A stretch of DNA of 11,183 bases from Candidatus Competibacteraceae bacterium (GCA_003527885.1 DPWB01000001.1:1-11183); one strand, 5' to 3'; counted from the stretch's first letter, positions 1 to 8,017 are shown. Program-made: numbers and translations. The notes: a model not told the origin generated them from the letters alone.

Positions 1-172
1 GATCCACGGCCACACCCACCGGCCCGCCGTCCACGACTGGACGCTCGACGGTCTGCCGGCGCGACGGGTGGTGCTGGGTGATTGGCACGGGCACGAAAGC
101 CTGGTGTTGCGCTGCGAGGCGGACGACTGGCGCTTGGAAAGCTTGCTTCAAGCCAGTACTCGAAAGCGATGA
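1..172 (+). CDS. lpxH: UDP-2,3-diacylglucosamine diphosphatase LpxH, C-terminal fragment
   Basis: This is the last 56 codons of a gene cut by the left window edge, read from base 2 and ending in TGA at 170-172. The visible protein begins [13 protein letters not shown] and continues RRVVLGDWH. That matches the C-terminal end of LpxH, where the GHTHRP histidines are metal ligands of this calcineurin-like phosphoesterase. LpxH hydrolyses UDP-2,3-diacylglucosamine to lipid X and UMP at the inner face of the cytoplasmic membrane, in lipid A synthesis. CpdA, the related cAMP phosphodiesterase, was considered because the next gene belongs to the YqiB family, which sits beside cpdA in E. coli. The [10 protein letters not shown]...VVLGDWH pattern is that of LpxH. 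The stop overlaps the next start by 4 bases (ATGA), suggesting translational coupling. The N-terminal metallophosphoesterase core lies outside the window. Confidence 0.9.
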   Translation, partial: IHGHTHRPAVHDWTLDGLPARRVVLGDWHGHESLVLRCEADDWRLESLLQASTRKR

Positions 173-681
173 TTTTACTCTCTCCACCCCACGTCCGTTC
201 GCTGGCGCGCAATGAGCCGGGCACCTTCCCGGCATTGATGGATTTATACGAGTGCAATTACATCAACATGCGCCGGCTGATTCCGACGCTCCCGAAACAG
301 CCTGCCGCCTTGATATCCCACATACCGGACGGTTTGGACCTGCATCTGCGGCTGATCGAACGTTTTCGCTATACCAGCGAGGTGAGCCTGACCTACTACT
401 TTAGCGGGCGCGCTGGCCTTTTCCCGGAACCCGACCTGCGCATTCGCATCTATCACGATGCGCGGCTGGCCGAGGTGCTGAATGCCCAACTCCGCGGTCT
501 TCCCGCATTCGATTCGGAGCGATTCAGTTTTCAGCACGCTGACGGCACGCTCCTCCATCGGCGCTGGCAGATCAACCGGTTCCTGTTCAAATGGCTGAAT
601 TACTGCCTGCGTCAAGGCCACCGCTTCAGCGAAAGCCCCTCCCCGTCACCTCCCGGTCCGCCATCCACTCTTAAAATTTAA
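169..681 (+). CDS. DUF1249 family protein (YqiB-like), function unknown
   Basis: A 170-residue protein of the DUF1249 family, to which E. coli YqiB (about 140 aa) belongs. Matching stretches are [16 protein letters not shown] (residues 24-39), an [11 protein letters not shown] strand (63-74), [13 protein letters not shown] (91-103) and [15 protein letters not shown] (133-147). There is no signal peptide, membrane helix or recognised catalytic motif, and no biochemical role is established for the family as far as I know. The ATG at 169 is chosen because it overlaps the lpxH stop by 4 bases. An in-frame ATG at 82 would add 29 residues lying wholly inside lpxH and unlike the family. The last 16 or so residues are Ser/Pro-rich ([12 protein letters not shown]) and extend past the usual end. 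The overlap suggests co-transcription with lpxH. In E. coli the homologue also sits next to a calcineurin-like phosphoesterase gene, cpdA. Confidence 0.88.
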   Translation: MILLSPPHVRSLARNEPGTFPALMDLYECNYINMRRLIPTLPKQPAALISHIPDGLDLHLRLIERFRYTSEVSLTYYFSGRAGLFPEPDLRIRIYHDARLAEVLNAQLRGLPAFDSERFSFQHADGTLLHRRWQINRFLFKWLNYCLRQGHRFSESPSPSPPGPPSTLKI

Positions 682-696
682 GGCTATTTTTCTTGA

Positions 697-721
697 ATAG
701 TTGACTAATATTGTCGGCTAC
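697..721 (+). promoter_or_regulatory. Type 1 IscR operator overlapping the iscR promoter
   Basis: These 25 bases fit the published type 1 IscR consensus (ATASYYGACTRWWWYAGTCRRSTAT) at 23 positions. The left half reads ATAGTTGACT, the spacer AATA, and the right half TTGTCGGCTAC. The two mismatches are T for A at site position 16 and C for T at position 25. [2Fe-2S]-IscR binds such sites to repress its own promoter. Here the site covers the best -35 hexamer, so bound IscR would block RNA polymerase directly. The site starts 97 bases upstream of the iscR ATG, as expected for autorepression. Confidence 0.82.
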
Positions 722-729
722 TATATTTT
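701..729 (+). promoter_or_regulatory. Probable sigma-70 promoter of iscR-iscS
   Basis: A -35 candidate TTGACT at 701-706 is followed by TATATT at 722-727 (15-base spacer) or TATTTT at 724-729 (17-base spacer). The region is A+T-rich compared with its flanks and lies between the DUF1249 stop and iscR. Which -10 is used cannot be decided by eye. The -35 lies inside the type 1 IscR site, so the arrangement is that of a repressible promoter. The leader to the iscR ATG would be about 55-60 bases. Confidence 0.6.
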
Positions 730-750
730 CCATACTCAATAGTCAGGAAT
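726..750 (+). promoter_or_regulatory. Possible second, degenerate IscR site
   Basis: The right half TAGTCAGGAAT (740-750) matches 10 of 11 positions of the type 1 right half-site. The left half is poor: TTTCCATACT fits about 6 of 10 positions, and only if the central spacer is one base short. E. coli iscR also carries more than one IscR site in its control region, so a weaker second site is plausible. It would lie over the transcription start. A chance half-site is the alternative. Confidence 0.35.
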
Positions 751-793
751 TAGCGCTTGTTATTTTCATCGGGCCACCAGCAGGGTCATACTC

Positions 794-1285
794 ATGAGAC
801 TTTCAACGAAAGGTCGGTATGCTGTTACTGCAATGATGCATTTGGCGATTCATGACCGCTACGGTCCTGTCACGCTTGCCGAAATTTCCCAATGTCAGGG
901 CATTTCCCTCTCCTATCTGGAACAATTGTTCGCCAAACTGCGCAAGCGTAGCCTGGTTGAAGGCGTGCGCGGCCCAGGCGGCGGCTACCGGTTGGCGCGG
1001 TTCCCCGACCAGATCACGGTGGCCGACATCATCAGCGCCGTCGACGAACGGCTGGACGCCACCCGTTGTTTCGGCCACGAGAATTGCCAGGAAGGCCGAC
1101 GGTGCTTGACCCATGAGCTGTGGACCGATCTGAGCCGGCAGATTTTCACCTTCTTGGAAGGGATCACGTTGGCGCAGTTCGTGGAACGGCCGGCCGTCTG
1201 CGAAGTGGTGCGCCGGCAAAATAGCACACGGCGGCGCGAGCGCCACTCCCACGAACCGATCCCGATATCTGTCGCCGCCGTCTGA
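794..1285 (+). CDS. iscR: Fe-S cluster assembly transcription factor IscR
   Basis: A 163-residue Rrf2-family regulator, almost the length of E. coli IscR (162). The N-terminus MRLSTKGRYAVTAMMHLA and the helix-turn-helix segment ISLSYLEQLFAKLRK (37-51) are followed by the wing RGPGGGYRL (59-67). The cluster-binding loop keeps Cys92, Cys98 and Cys104, plus His107 in CLTHELW, the [2Fe-2S] ligand set described for E. coli IscR. The protein should therefore sense cluster status: holo-IscR represses type 1 sites, and both forms act at type 2 sites. A strong type 1 site lies just upstream. The C-terminal tail from about residue 141 is Arg-rich (RQNSTRRRERH) and poorly conserved, as in other IscRs. 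The gene ends 16 bases before iscS, with which it is presumably co-transcribed. The ATG at 794 matches the family N-terminus. Confidence 0.96.
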   Translation: MRLSTKGRYAVTAMMHLAIHDRYGPVTLAEISQCQGISLSYLEQLFAKLRKRSLVEGVRGPGGGYRLARFPDQITVADIISAVDERLDATRCFGHENCQEGRRCLTHELWTDLSRQIFTFLEGITLAQFVERPAVCEVVRRQNSTRRRERHSHEPIPISVAAV

Positions 1286-1301
1286 GCGATCTCGCCATGA
1301 C

Positions 1302-2522
1302 ATGATGCGGTTGCCGATCTACCTCGATTATGCCGCGACCACGCCGGTCGACCCACGGGTAGCGGCATTGCTGGGCCAGCATCTGACCCAGGACGGCATT
1401 TTCGGCAACCCTTCGTCCAGCACCCACGCTTTTGGCCGAACGGCCGCGCGAGCGGTCGAGACGGCGCGAGCGCAGGTCGCCGCGCTACTGCATGTCGAGC
1501 CCGGCGAAATTGTCTGGACCTCGGGCGCGACCGAGGCCAACAACTTGGCCTTGCGCGGCGCCCTGCGCGGGTACGCGCGGCGCGGCCGCCACCTCATCAC
1601 CGGTAAAACCGAACACAAAGCGGTTCTCGATGTGTGCCGGCGGCTGGAAACGGACGGTTGCTCCGTCACCTACCTGGACCCTGATCCCGGCGGGTTAATC
1701 GCTCGCGAACAGGTCGCCGCCGCCGTGCGCCCCGACACTGTCCTGGTGTCGCTGATGCACGTCAACAACGAAACCGGAACGGTACAGGACTTGGCCGCCA
1801 TCGGCGCCTTGACCCACGCTCGGGGGATTTTGCTACATGTCGACGCGGCGCAAAGCGCCGGCAAGCTCCCCCTTGAACTCATTACCTCAAACATTGATCT
1901 GCTCAGCCTCAGCGCCCATAAACTGTATGGCCCCAAGGGCATCGGCGCCTTGTTCGTGCGGCAGCGCCCGAACCGGGTGCGGCTGGAACCGCTGTTGTTC
2001 GGCGGCGGTCAGGAACGCGGTTTGCGGGCTGGCACTCTGCCGGTCCACCAAATCGTCGCCTTGGGCGAAGCGTGCCGGATTGCCCGCACGGAAATGGGGG
2101 AAGAGCGCGAGCGTCTCCAGCGACTGCGCGATCGTCTGTGGCAGGCGCTGGCGGGCTTGGGCGCCGTCACGCTGAACGGGCATCCCGAACATCACTGGCC
2201 CGGCATCCTCAACCTCAGCGTTGCCGGCATCGCCGCCGAAGCGCTGTTGGCGGCCGTTCCCGGCATCGCCCTTTCCACCGGTTCCGCCTGCACCTCCGCC
2301 AACACCGAAGCGTCGCACGTCTTGCGGGCCATGGGTTGTGACGCCCCTCGGGCGCGCGGGGCCATCCGTTTCAGCCTGGGCCGTTTCACGACGGCCGCGG
2401 AGATCGATTACACCATTGGAGCCATCACTGCGGCGGTCGAGCGACTGCGGGCCTTGTCACCCTGCTGGGTGGCGGACAACGCTACGACAGCGGCCCCGAT
2501 TGGCTGGGGGCCGCCGGCCTGA
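1302..2522 (+). CDS. iscS: Cysteine desulfurase IscS
   Basis: A 406-residue PLP enzyme of aminotransferase class V that converts cysteine to alanine and leaves a persulfide sulfur for Fe-S assembly, tRNA thiolation and cofactor synthesis. Visible features, aligned by eye with E. coli IscS (404 aa), are the N-terminus LPIYLDYAATTPVDPRV, SGATEANNLA (74-83), TEHKAVLD with His105, MHVNNETG with Asn156, VDAAQSAGK with Asp181 and Gln184, SAHKLYGPKG with the PLP lysine Lys207, and STGSACTSA with the catalytic Cys330. ATG codons occur at 1302 and 1305. The second gives MRLPIY, exactly the E. coli register (MKLPIY), and may be the true start. The C-terminal tail after SLGRFTTAAEIDYT diverges from the E. 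coli tail used to bind IscU. It follows iscR by 16 bases, but iscU and the rest of the operon do not follow. SufS and NifS are unlikely given the close match. Confidence 0.95.
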   Translation: MMRLPIYLDYAATTPVDPRVAALLGQHLTQDGIFGNPSSSTHAFGRTAARAVETARAQVAALLHVEPGEIVWTSGATEANNLALRGALRGYARRGRHLITGKTEHKAVLDVCRRLETDGCSVTYLDPDPGGLIAREQVAAAVRPDTVLVSLMHVNNETGTVQDLAAIGALTHARGILLHVDAAQSAGKLPLELITSNIDLLSLSAHKLYGPKGIGALFVRQRPNRVRLEPLLFGGGQERGLRAGTLPVHQIVALGEACRIARTEMGEERERLQRLRDRLWQALAGLGAVTLNGHPEHHWPGILNLSVAGIAAEALLAAVPGIALSTGSACTSANTEASHVLRAMGCDAPRARGAIRFSLGRFTTAAEIDYTIGAITAAVERLRALSPCWVADNATTAAPIGWGPPA

Positions 2523-2528
2523 AGACCG

Positions 2529-2534
2529 TATAAT
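2529..2534 (+). promoter_or_regulatory. Possible -10 box upstream of the PNPOx-like gene
   Basis: A perfect TATAAT hexamer lies 7 bases after the iscS stop and about 47 bases before the next start. No good -35 sits at 16-18 bases: the nearest resemblance, TTGGCT at 2500-2505, is 23 bases away, and no extended -10 TG is present. It may give the downstream gene some transcription independent of IscR control, or it may be chance. Confidence 0.35.
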
Positions 2535-2581
2535 GGTTTGTTCGATGCGCCGGTTACCGCGCCCTTTTGAGGTCAGCGCCA

Positions 2582-3061
2582 ATGAATCTTGGCGAGCAAC
2601 GCCTGATGGTCGAGTTGATCCGCACCCGGCGCTGGGCAGCGCTGGCCACCCAGGGTGTGGACGGCCCTGAAGCCTCGTGGGTCGCTTATGTCCCGGAAGC
2701 CGACTTCAGCGGCTTTCTGCTGCACCTCAGCACGCTGGCGGCCCACACCCGCAACTTGCTGGCCCACCCGCGCGCCGGCTTGGCGATCAGCGCCCCGGAA
2801 GGGGCTGAGGAGGACCCGCAGACGCTGGCGCGGGTGATGGTCCAGGGCGACCTAGCCACGATCCCCCGAACCGGCGAGGATTATCGGCAATCGGCGGCGC
2901 GCTACCAGGAAGGGCTGCCGGCGTCGCTACCGCGCTTTGGCTTTGACGATTTTTTGTTGTTGCGCTTGAGCCCGTTGCGGGTTCGTTTCGTGGGCGGCTT
3001 CGCCCGCGCTTACACGCTGGATGGGCCGGGCTTGCGGGCGGCGCTTCAACGCACCAGTTGA
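2582..3061 (+). CDS. Pyridoxamine 5'-phosphate oxidase-fold (HugZ-like) flavin-binding protein
   Basis: A 159-residue split-barrel protein. An N-terminal helix and strand (LIRTRRWAALATQ, 12-24) lead to LHLSTLAAHTRNLLAHPRAGLAI (47-69), the 'LSxLAxHTxNL' signature of PNPOx-like proteins. Next come RVMVQGDL (84-91) and FLLLRLSPLRVRFVGGFARAY (124-144), resembling the VGGFG-A segment of HugZ-type haem-utilisation proteins. The family binds FMN or haem in the cytoplasm. Substrate and reaction cannot be read here, and it is too short and divergent to be PdxH. The ATG at 2582 is preferred because GAGGT (2569-2573) stands 8 bases upstream. A TTG at 2567 in the same frame would destroy that spacing. 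It follows iscS by 59 bases on the same strand, where iscU would normally stand. Its last 16 bases overlap the 3' end of the convergent gspF. Confidence 0.8.
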   Translation: MNLGEQRLMVELIRTRRWAALATQGVDGPEASWVAYVPEADFSGFLLHLSTLAAHTRNLLAHPRAGLAISAPEGAEEDPQTLARVMVQGDLATIPRTGEDYRQSAARYQEGLPASLPRFGFDDFLLLRLSPLRVRFVGGFARAYTLDGPGLRAALQRTS

Positions 3062-4257
3062 TTGAGGTCGAAGATCGGCAGCAGGATGGCCAGGACGATG
3101 ACCAGCACCACGCCGCCCATCACCAGAATCAGCACAGGCTCGAAAATCCCCAGCAGCGCGGCGATCAAGGTCTCCGTTTCGCGCTCCTGTTGGATCGCCG
3201 CTCGCTCCAGCATGTTTTCCAGCCGGCCGCTGGCTTCTCCGCTGGCGATCAACTGCACCGTCATCGGCGGAAAGTAGCCGCTGGCGCTGATGGCCTTGTG
3301 CAGGCTGGCCCCTTCCTTGACCCGCGCTGCGGCCCGCTCCACCGCCTCCCGCATCGGCAGGTTGCTGACGACCTGCGTCGAGATCCGCAACGCCTCCAGC
3401 ACCGGCACGCCGCTCGCCATCAAAATGCTGAAAGTCCGGGCGAAACGCGCGGTGTTGGTGCCGCGCACCAGCCGCGCCACCAACGGCAGCCGCAACAGCG
3501 CACGATGGACCCGGCGCCGGAAGCCGGCCCGCCGCAGCGCCAACACCCACGCGCCCGCGCCCGCGCCCAGGACCAACAACAACAGCCCGCCGTTCTGCCG
3601 CAGGAACTCGCTCAGCGCGATCAAGCCACGGGTCAGCGCCGGCAACTGCTGGTCGAGGCTGCTGAACACCTGCACCACCTGCGGCACCACATAGGTCAGC
3701 AGGCCAGCCACCACCAAGACCGCGACGCCGGTCAACAGCAGCGGATAAAACAGCGCCAATCCGACTTTCTGGCGCATCTGCTGGCGGGCTTCGGTGTAAT
3801 CGGCCAGTCGCTCGAACACCACTTCCATATGGCCCGACTGCTCGCCGGCAGCCACCGTCGCCCGGTAAAGCTCCGGGAAGACTTGCGGGAAATCGCCCAA
3901 CGCGTTCGCTAGCGTATGACCTTCCAACACGCGCGTGCGCACCGCCAGCATCAAGCCGCCCAACCGCGCCCGGTCGGCTTGGCGCGCCACCGCGCCCAGC
4001 GCTTCTTCCACCGGCAGGCCCGATCCCACCAGCGTGGCCATCTGTCGGGTGATCAGCGCCAGATCGGTCGCGCTGATCCGCAGGCCCCAAACCTGCCGGC
4101 TGCGCCGCCGTTCCCGGCTGGCGACTTCCTCGATCCCCAGCGGGTTCAAACCGCGGTCCCGGAGCACCTGACGGGCCAAACGCGGCGTATCGGCCTCGAT
4201 CAGCCCTTTGGCTTGATGGCCCTTTGCATCGAGCGCGAGATATTGAAAAGCGGGCAC
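3046..4257 (-). CDS. gspF: Type II secretion system inner-membrane platform protein GspF
   Basis: A 403-residue polytopic protein of the GspF/PilC family, the inner-membrane platform contacted by the GspE ATPase. The N-terminus MPAFQYLALDAKGHQAKGLIEAD is typical. Two T2SSF domains follow at about 70-193 and 270-395, each with the characteristic 'RQMATLVGSGLPVEEAL' or 'RTFSILMASGVPVLEAL' opening and a later G-E-SG motif (AAGEQSG, IASGEASG). Three membrane segments are visible at about 168-191, 222-241 and 372-395. The start is GTG (4257-4255), sharing one base with the gspE TAG stop. A strong GGAGGA (4266-4261) lies close upstream, so translation is probably coupled to gspE. It is the last gene of the block, since gspG does not follow. 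Its 3' end overlaps the convergent PNPOx-like gene. PilC is the alternative, but the gspC-D-E context excludes it. Confidence 0.94.
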   Translation of the reverse strand: MPAFQYLALDAKGHQAKGLIEADTPRLARQVLRDRGLNPLGIEEVASRERRRSRQVWGLRISATDLALITRQMATLVGSGLPVEEALGAVARQADRARLGGLMLAVRTRVLEGHTLANALGDFPQVFPELYRATVAAGEQSGHMEVVFERLADYTEARQQMRQKVGLALFYPLLLTGVAVLVVAGLLTYVVPQVVQVFSSLDQQLPALTRGLIALSEFLRQNGGLLLLVLGAGAGAWVLALRRAGFRRRVHRALLRLPLVARLVRGTNTARFARTFSILMASGVPVLEALRISTQVVSNLPMREAVERAAARVKEGASLHKAISASGYFPPMTVQLIASGEASGRLENMLERAAIQQERETETLIAALLGIFEPVLILVMGGVVLVIVLAILLPIFDLNQLVR

Positions 4258-5774
4258 TAATCCTCCTGCGTCACCCGCACCAATTCCGCTAGCGCAGTGT
4301 CGCCGGCCAGCACGCGGCGGCGGCCGTCGTCGCGGATGCTCGGGCTGAGCTGGCGGGCGTAGCGTTCGAGGTCCAGCTCGCCCCGGCCTTCGTGGATCAT
4401 GGTTTGCATGGCCTCATCCACCACCACCAGCTCAAAAATCCCGGAGCGCCCGCGATAGCCCGACTGGTTGCATTGGTCGCAACCGGCGGGCGTGTAGATG
4501 GTCGGCGGGACGGTCGGATTGACCCCCAGCACTTCACAGTCGCTCGGGGTGGCGTGATGCGGGCGCTTGCAGCTGGGACACAGCCGGCGCACCAGCCGTT
4601 GCGCCAGCACGCCGACCAGCGAGGACGAGAGCAGGAACGGCTCCACCCCCATGTCGCGCAAGCGGGCGATGGCGCCGACCGCGCTGTTGGTGTGCAGGGT
4701 CGAGAGCACCAGATGGCCGGTGAGCGAGGCTTGCACGGCGATCTCGGCGGTTTCCAGGTCGCGGACTTCACCGACCATCACCACGTCGGGGTCCTGGCGC
4801 AAAATGGCGCGCAGGCCGCGGGCGAAGGTCATCTCGACCTTAGTGTTGACCTGAGTCTGACTGATCCCATCGAGGTAATACTCGATGGGATCTTCCACCG
4901 TCATGATGTTACGCTTGCGGTCGTTGAGCCGGGTCAGTCCCGCGTACAGGGTGGTGGTCTTGCCGGAACCGGTGGGACCGGTGACCAGCAGGATGCCGTG
5001 CGGGCGCTGGATCAGGCGGATCAAGCGCGACTCGCTGCCCGGTTCCATGCCCAAATGACGCAAATCCAGCCGACCTTCGCGCTTGTCCAGCAGCCGCATC
5101 ACCACCCGTTCGCCGTGGCCGGTCGGCAAGGTCGAAACCCGCACATCCACCGGCCGGCCGGCCACCCGCAACGAGATCCGGCCATCCTGCGGCAGCCGCT
5201 TTTCGGCGATGTCGAGATGGGCCATGACCTTCACCCGAGACACCAACAGCGGCCCCAACGCGCGCGGCGGTTGGAGCGCTTCGCGCAGCACGCCATCGAC
5301 CCGAAACCGGATCATCAGGCGATTCTCGAAGGATTCGATGTGAATATCGGAGGCGTTCTCCTTGATCGCGCCGGTCAGCAGCGCATTGATCAAGCGGATG
5401 ATCGGGGCATCGTCGGCGCTTTCCAGCAAATCTTCCGGTTCGGGCAGGCTGAGCGACACTTGGTCGAGATCGATTTCCTCGCCCAAGTCCTCCATCATCC
5501 GGGCCGCGCCGTCGCTGTCGCCCTCGTAGCTGTCTTGCAACATCCGTTCGAAATGCTCCGCCGCCACCATCACCGGGCGCAGCGGGATATTCAGAAAGCG
5601 GCGCAATTCGGTCAGGCTGCGCGGGTTGATGCCGGGCCGATAAGCGACGGTGACCTTGCCGTCTTCCTCGTCCACCACCAGCACGCCGTGGCGTTTGGCA
5701 AAGGCGTAGGGCAATTGCCGGGCCGCGTTCGACGCGCTCTCCTCCAGCGTTGGAGGCAGGGGTTCAGCGCTCAT
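4257..5774 (-). CDS. gspE: Type II secretion system ATPase GspE
   Basis: A 505-residue secretion ATPase on the cytoplasmic side of the type II machine, powering pseudopilus assembly through GspF. The N-terminal part (1-125) includes the small N1/N2 region that docks on GspL. Next come SDIHIE (142-147), the Walker A GPTGSGKT (266-273), the Asp box TVEDPIEYY with Glu294, the Walker B segment [10 protein letters not shown] with Glu336, and the His box LVLSTLHTN with His361. A tetracysteine zinc site is formed by Cys399, Cys402, Cys432 and Cys435 (CPSC and CDQC), typical of GspE and PilB. Length is normal for the family. The ATG overlaps the gspD TGA by 4 bases and the TAG stop overlaps the gspF GTG by one base, so gspD-E-F are tightly coupled. 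No key residue is missing. Confidence 0.96.
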   Translation of the reverse strand: MSAEPLPPTLEESASNAARQLPYAFAKRHGVLVVDEEDGKVTVAYRPGINPRSLTELRRFLNIPLRPVMVAAEHFERMLQDSYEGDSDGAARMMEDLGEEIDLDQVSLSLPEPEDLLESADDAPIIRLINALLTGAIKENASDIHIESFENRLMIRFRVDGVLREALQPPRALGPLLVSRVKVMAHLDIAEKRLPQDGRISLRVAGRPVDVRVSTLPTGHGERVVMRLLDKREGRLDLRHLGMEPGSESRLIRLIQRPHGILLVTGPTGSGKTTTLYAGLTRLNDRKRNIMTVEDPIEYYLDGISQTQVNTKVEMTFARGLRAILRQDPDVVMVGEVRDLETAEIAVQASLTGHLVLSTLHTNSAVGAIARLRDMGVEPFLLSSSLVGVLAQRLVRRLCPSCKRPHHATPSDCEVLGVNPTVPPTIYTPAGCDQCNQSGYRGRSGIFELVVVDEAMQTMIHEGRGELDLERYARQLSPSIRDDGRRRVLAGDTALAELVRVTQED

Positions 5775-7978
5775 TTGTTGCCGAAACCGAAATCCGCGGG
5801 TTCGGCCTCCGACCGGCGTTTGGGGGCCGGCGGCACCGGCCTGGGAGCGGCGGTCTCTTCGCGCGCCGCCGGCGGTGGCGGCGACGGTTTATCCGGGGGC
5901 GGAATCGCGAGCACCGTACCTTGCCGCTTCACGTCATGCTCCGGCTTGAGCACCGGGGGTTGTTCGCCGGGCAAGAGATAATCGACGCCTTTCTCGCGGG
6001 CGGCGAGCTGCTGGTCGCGGATATAACTGTATTTATCGCTGGAATACAGGGTGCTTTGCACCGGATCGCGCAAGATCACCGGATGCAGGAACACCATCAG
6101 GTTGCGCTTGAGCCGGTTGGTATTGCGGTAGCGAAACAGGTTGCCGACCATCGGGACATCACCCAAAACCGGCACTTTTTGCGCGCTTTCGCTGAGGTTT
6201 TCGTCGATCAGCCCGCCCAAGACCAAAATCTGCCCGTTCTCCACCAGCACCTTGGTTTTGATCGAGCGCTTGTTGGTGGTGGGACCTTGGGTGGCGGCGT
6301 TGGCAGACGGCACCACGTTGGAGACTTCCTGGGCGATTTCCAGCTTGACGGCGTTGCCTTCGTTGATCTGCGGCTTGACCTTCAAGGTGATACCGACATC
6401 CTGCCGCTGGATGGTTTGAAAGGGGCCGCCCGATTGCAGGGTATTGTCATTGTTGTTCGTGCCGGTCGACGAATTGGTGGTCGAGGTGGTATAGGTGCCG
6501 GTCACAAACGGCACGTTTTGGCCGACCACGATTTCCGCCTCCTCGTTGTCCAGGGTGACCACGGTCGGCGTGGACAACACGTTGGTGTCGGCATCCTTGG
6601 CCAAGGCGCTGAGCAATAGCCCAAAGTCACTGCCACCAATGCCTAGCTGCACTCCTTTGGGAATATTATCAAGCGTTGCGGAAGGTATCGCCAGATTGTT
6701 TTTTAAAGCCGAATCCACGGTTCTCCCCACGCCGAGCACGTTGGCCAAGCTGCTGGCGCCGGCATCGAAATTGGTGAAACCGATGGCATGGTTGCCGCCC
6801 ACCCCCCACTGCACCCCCAGTTCGGCGGTCTTCTCGGCGGAAATCTCGGCGATGACCGCTTCGACCAACACCTGGGCGCGGCGCACGTCCAGTTGGGCGA
6901 TGACCGTCCGCATGGATTGGATGAGTTCGGGCGGCGCGGTGATCACCAGCGAGTTGGTCGCCTCATCGGCTTGAATGTCGATCAAGCTGGCGCCGCCGCT
7001 ACCGCTCCCACCCGGCGGTGGAGCTTGGCCCTGTCCGGGCATCGGCGCATTGCGGGCGATATCATTGCTCAGATTCTTGCTGACGCCCTGCAACACGTTC
7101 ACCAAATCCTTGGCCTTGGCGTACCGCAAATAGACCACTTGGGTGTTACCGCCGCTGTTCACCGGCGTATCCAAATGGGAGATCAAGGTCCGCAACCGCA
7201 GGCGCGACGCCTTGTCCCCGCTGAGCAGAATGCTGTTGGTGCGCTCGTCCGCCACCAGCCGTGGCGGGGTGCCGGCAGCGGCGGCGGGATCGCCCTTGCC
7301 CCGGTTTTGCTCCAAGGTGGAGAGCACGCGCACGATTTCGTTGGCCGAGGCGTGGCGCAACGGGACGATTTCGATTTCTTCGTTGCTGGCCAAATCGATC
7401 CGGCCGATGATGCTGGCGACCCGCTCGACGTTGGCGGCGGTATCGGACACGATCAGGACATTGGTGGGCGTATAGGCGGCCAAATGGCCTTGCGGGGGTA
7501 TCAACGGGCGCAGGATCGGCACGATTTGGGCGACCGAGACGTTCTGAACCTGAATGATCCGAGTCACGATCTGGTCGGGTTCGAAGACCTTGCGCCCATC
7601 GACGGTGGGGATACTTTCTTGCTTGGCCCCGGCCGCCGGAACAATCTTGACGGTGTTGCCGCCGGGAACGGCGGCGAAGCCATGCACGCCCAGCACGGCC
7701 AGGAAGACCTCATAGAGTTCTTTTTCATCCATCGGTTTGGAGGACACGATGGTCACCCGGCCCTTGACGCGCGGGTCGACGATGAAATTCTTGCCGGTGA
7801 GAACCGACATGCTCTCCACCAGGGCGTTGATGTCGGCGTCCTTGAGATTGAGCGTCACCGGAGCGGCGTGGGCCGTAAGGACCAAAAACCAAGCCAACGC
7901 CAGCGCGCCCAAAACCCGCTCGGATTTGGAGAGCCCGCAAGAAGAGAGCTGTTTGCTCAACCAGTTATTCATCGTCAT
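5771..7978 (-). CDS. gspD: Type II secretion system secretin GspD
   Basis: The outer-membrane secretin, forming the multimeric channel for folded exoproteins. Numbering from the ATG at 7978 gives 735 residues. A hydrophobic signal peptide ends near AHA/APV (about residue 38). The N0 domain (about 40-115) has [14 protein letters not shown] and [18 protein letters not shown]1-N3 follow (about 138-365) with [17 protein letters not shown] and [12 protein letters not shown]. The secretin core (about 368-640) has [55 protein letters not shown] and [15 protein letters not shown]. The tail has the usual [12 protein letters not shown], then some 60 residues rich in proline. A TTG at 7984 and an ATG at 7972 are alternative starts. 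No strong Shine-Dalgarno separates them, and all leave the signal peptide intact. It starts 39 bases after gspC ends and overlaps gspE. Confidence 0.95.
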   Translation of the reverse strand: MTMNNWLSKQLSSCGLSKSERVLGALALAWFLVLTAHAAPVTLNLKDADINALVESMSVLTGKNFIVDPRVKGRVTIVSSKPMDEKELYEVFLAVLGVHGFAAVPGGNTVKIVPAAGAKQESIPTVDGRKVFEPDQIVTRIIQVQNVSVAQIVPILRPLIPPQGHLAAYTPTNVLIVSDTAANVERVASIIGRIDLASNEEIEIVPLRHASANEIVRVLSTLEQNRGKGDPAAAAGTPPRLVADERTNSILLSGDKASRLRLRTLISHLDTPVNSGGNTQVVYLRYAKAKDLVNVLQGVSKNLSNDIARNAPMPGQGQAPPPGGSGSGGASLIDIQADEATNSLVITAPPELIQSMRTVIAQLDVRRAQVLVEAVIAEISAEKTAELGVQWGVGGNHAIGFTNFDAGASSLANVLGVGRTVDSALKNNLAIPSATLDNIPKGVQLGIGGSDFGLLLSALAKDADTNVLSTPTVVTLDNEEAEIVVGQNVPFVTGTYTTSTTNSSTGTNNNDNTLQSGGPFQTIQRQDVGITLKVKPQINEGNAVKLEIAQEVSNVVPSANAATQGPTTNKRSIKTKVLVENGQILVLGGLIDENLSESAQKVPVLGDVPMVGNLFRYRNTNRLKRNLMVFLHPVILRDPVQSTLYSSDKYSYIRDQQLAAREKGVDYLLPGEQPPVLKPEHDVKRQGTVLAIPPPDKPSPPPPAAREETAAPRPVPPAPKRRSEAEPADFGFGNK

Positions 7979-8017
7979 CGCCAATGGTCGGGGTTCACGC
8001 CGGCGTTCGCTAGTCGC

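Noticed and set aside
82..168. Upstream start for the DUF1249 gene at 82
   Set aside because: It would overlap lpxH by 91 bases and add residues absent from the family. The ATGA overlap at 169 is the usual arrangement.
2567..2581. TTG start for the PNPOx-like gene
   Set aside because: The TTG overlaps the GAGGT ribosome site that is correctly spaced for the ATG at 2582.
2927..4090. A 387-codon minus-strand ORF inside gspF in another frame
   Set aside because: The translation is low-complexity Gly/Ala/Arg and overlaps the well-supported GspF frame throughout.
4392..5981. A 529-codon plus-strand ORF antisense to gspE and the end of gspD
   Set aside because: It is rich in His, Gln, Arg, Ala and Gly, has no recognisable domain, and lies opposite a fully conserved GspE. 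Long antisense ORFs of this kind are usual in high-GC coding DNA.
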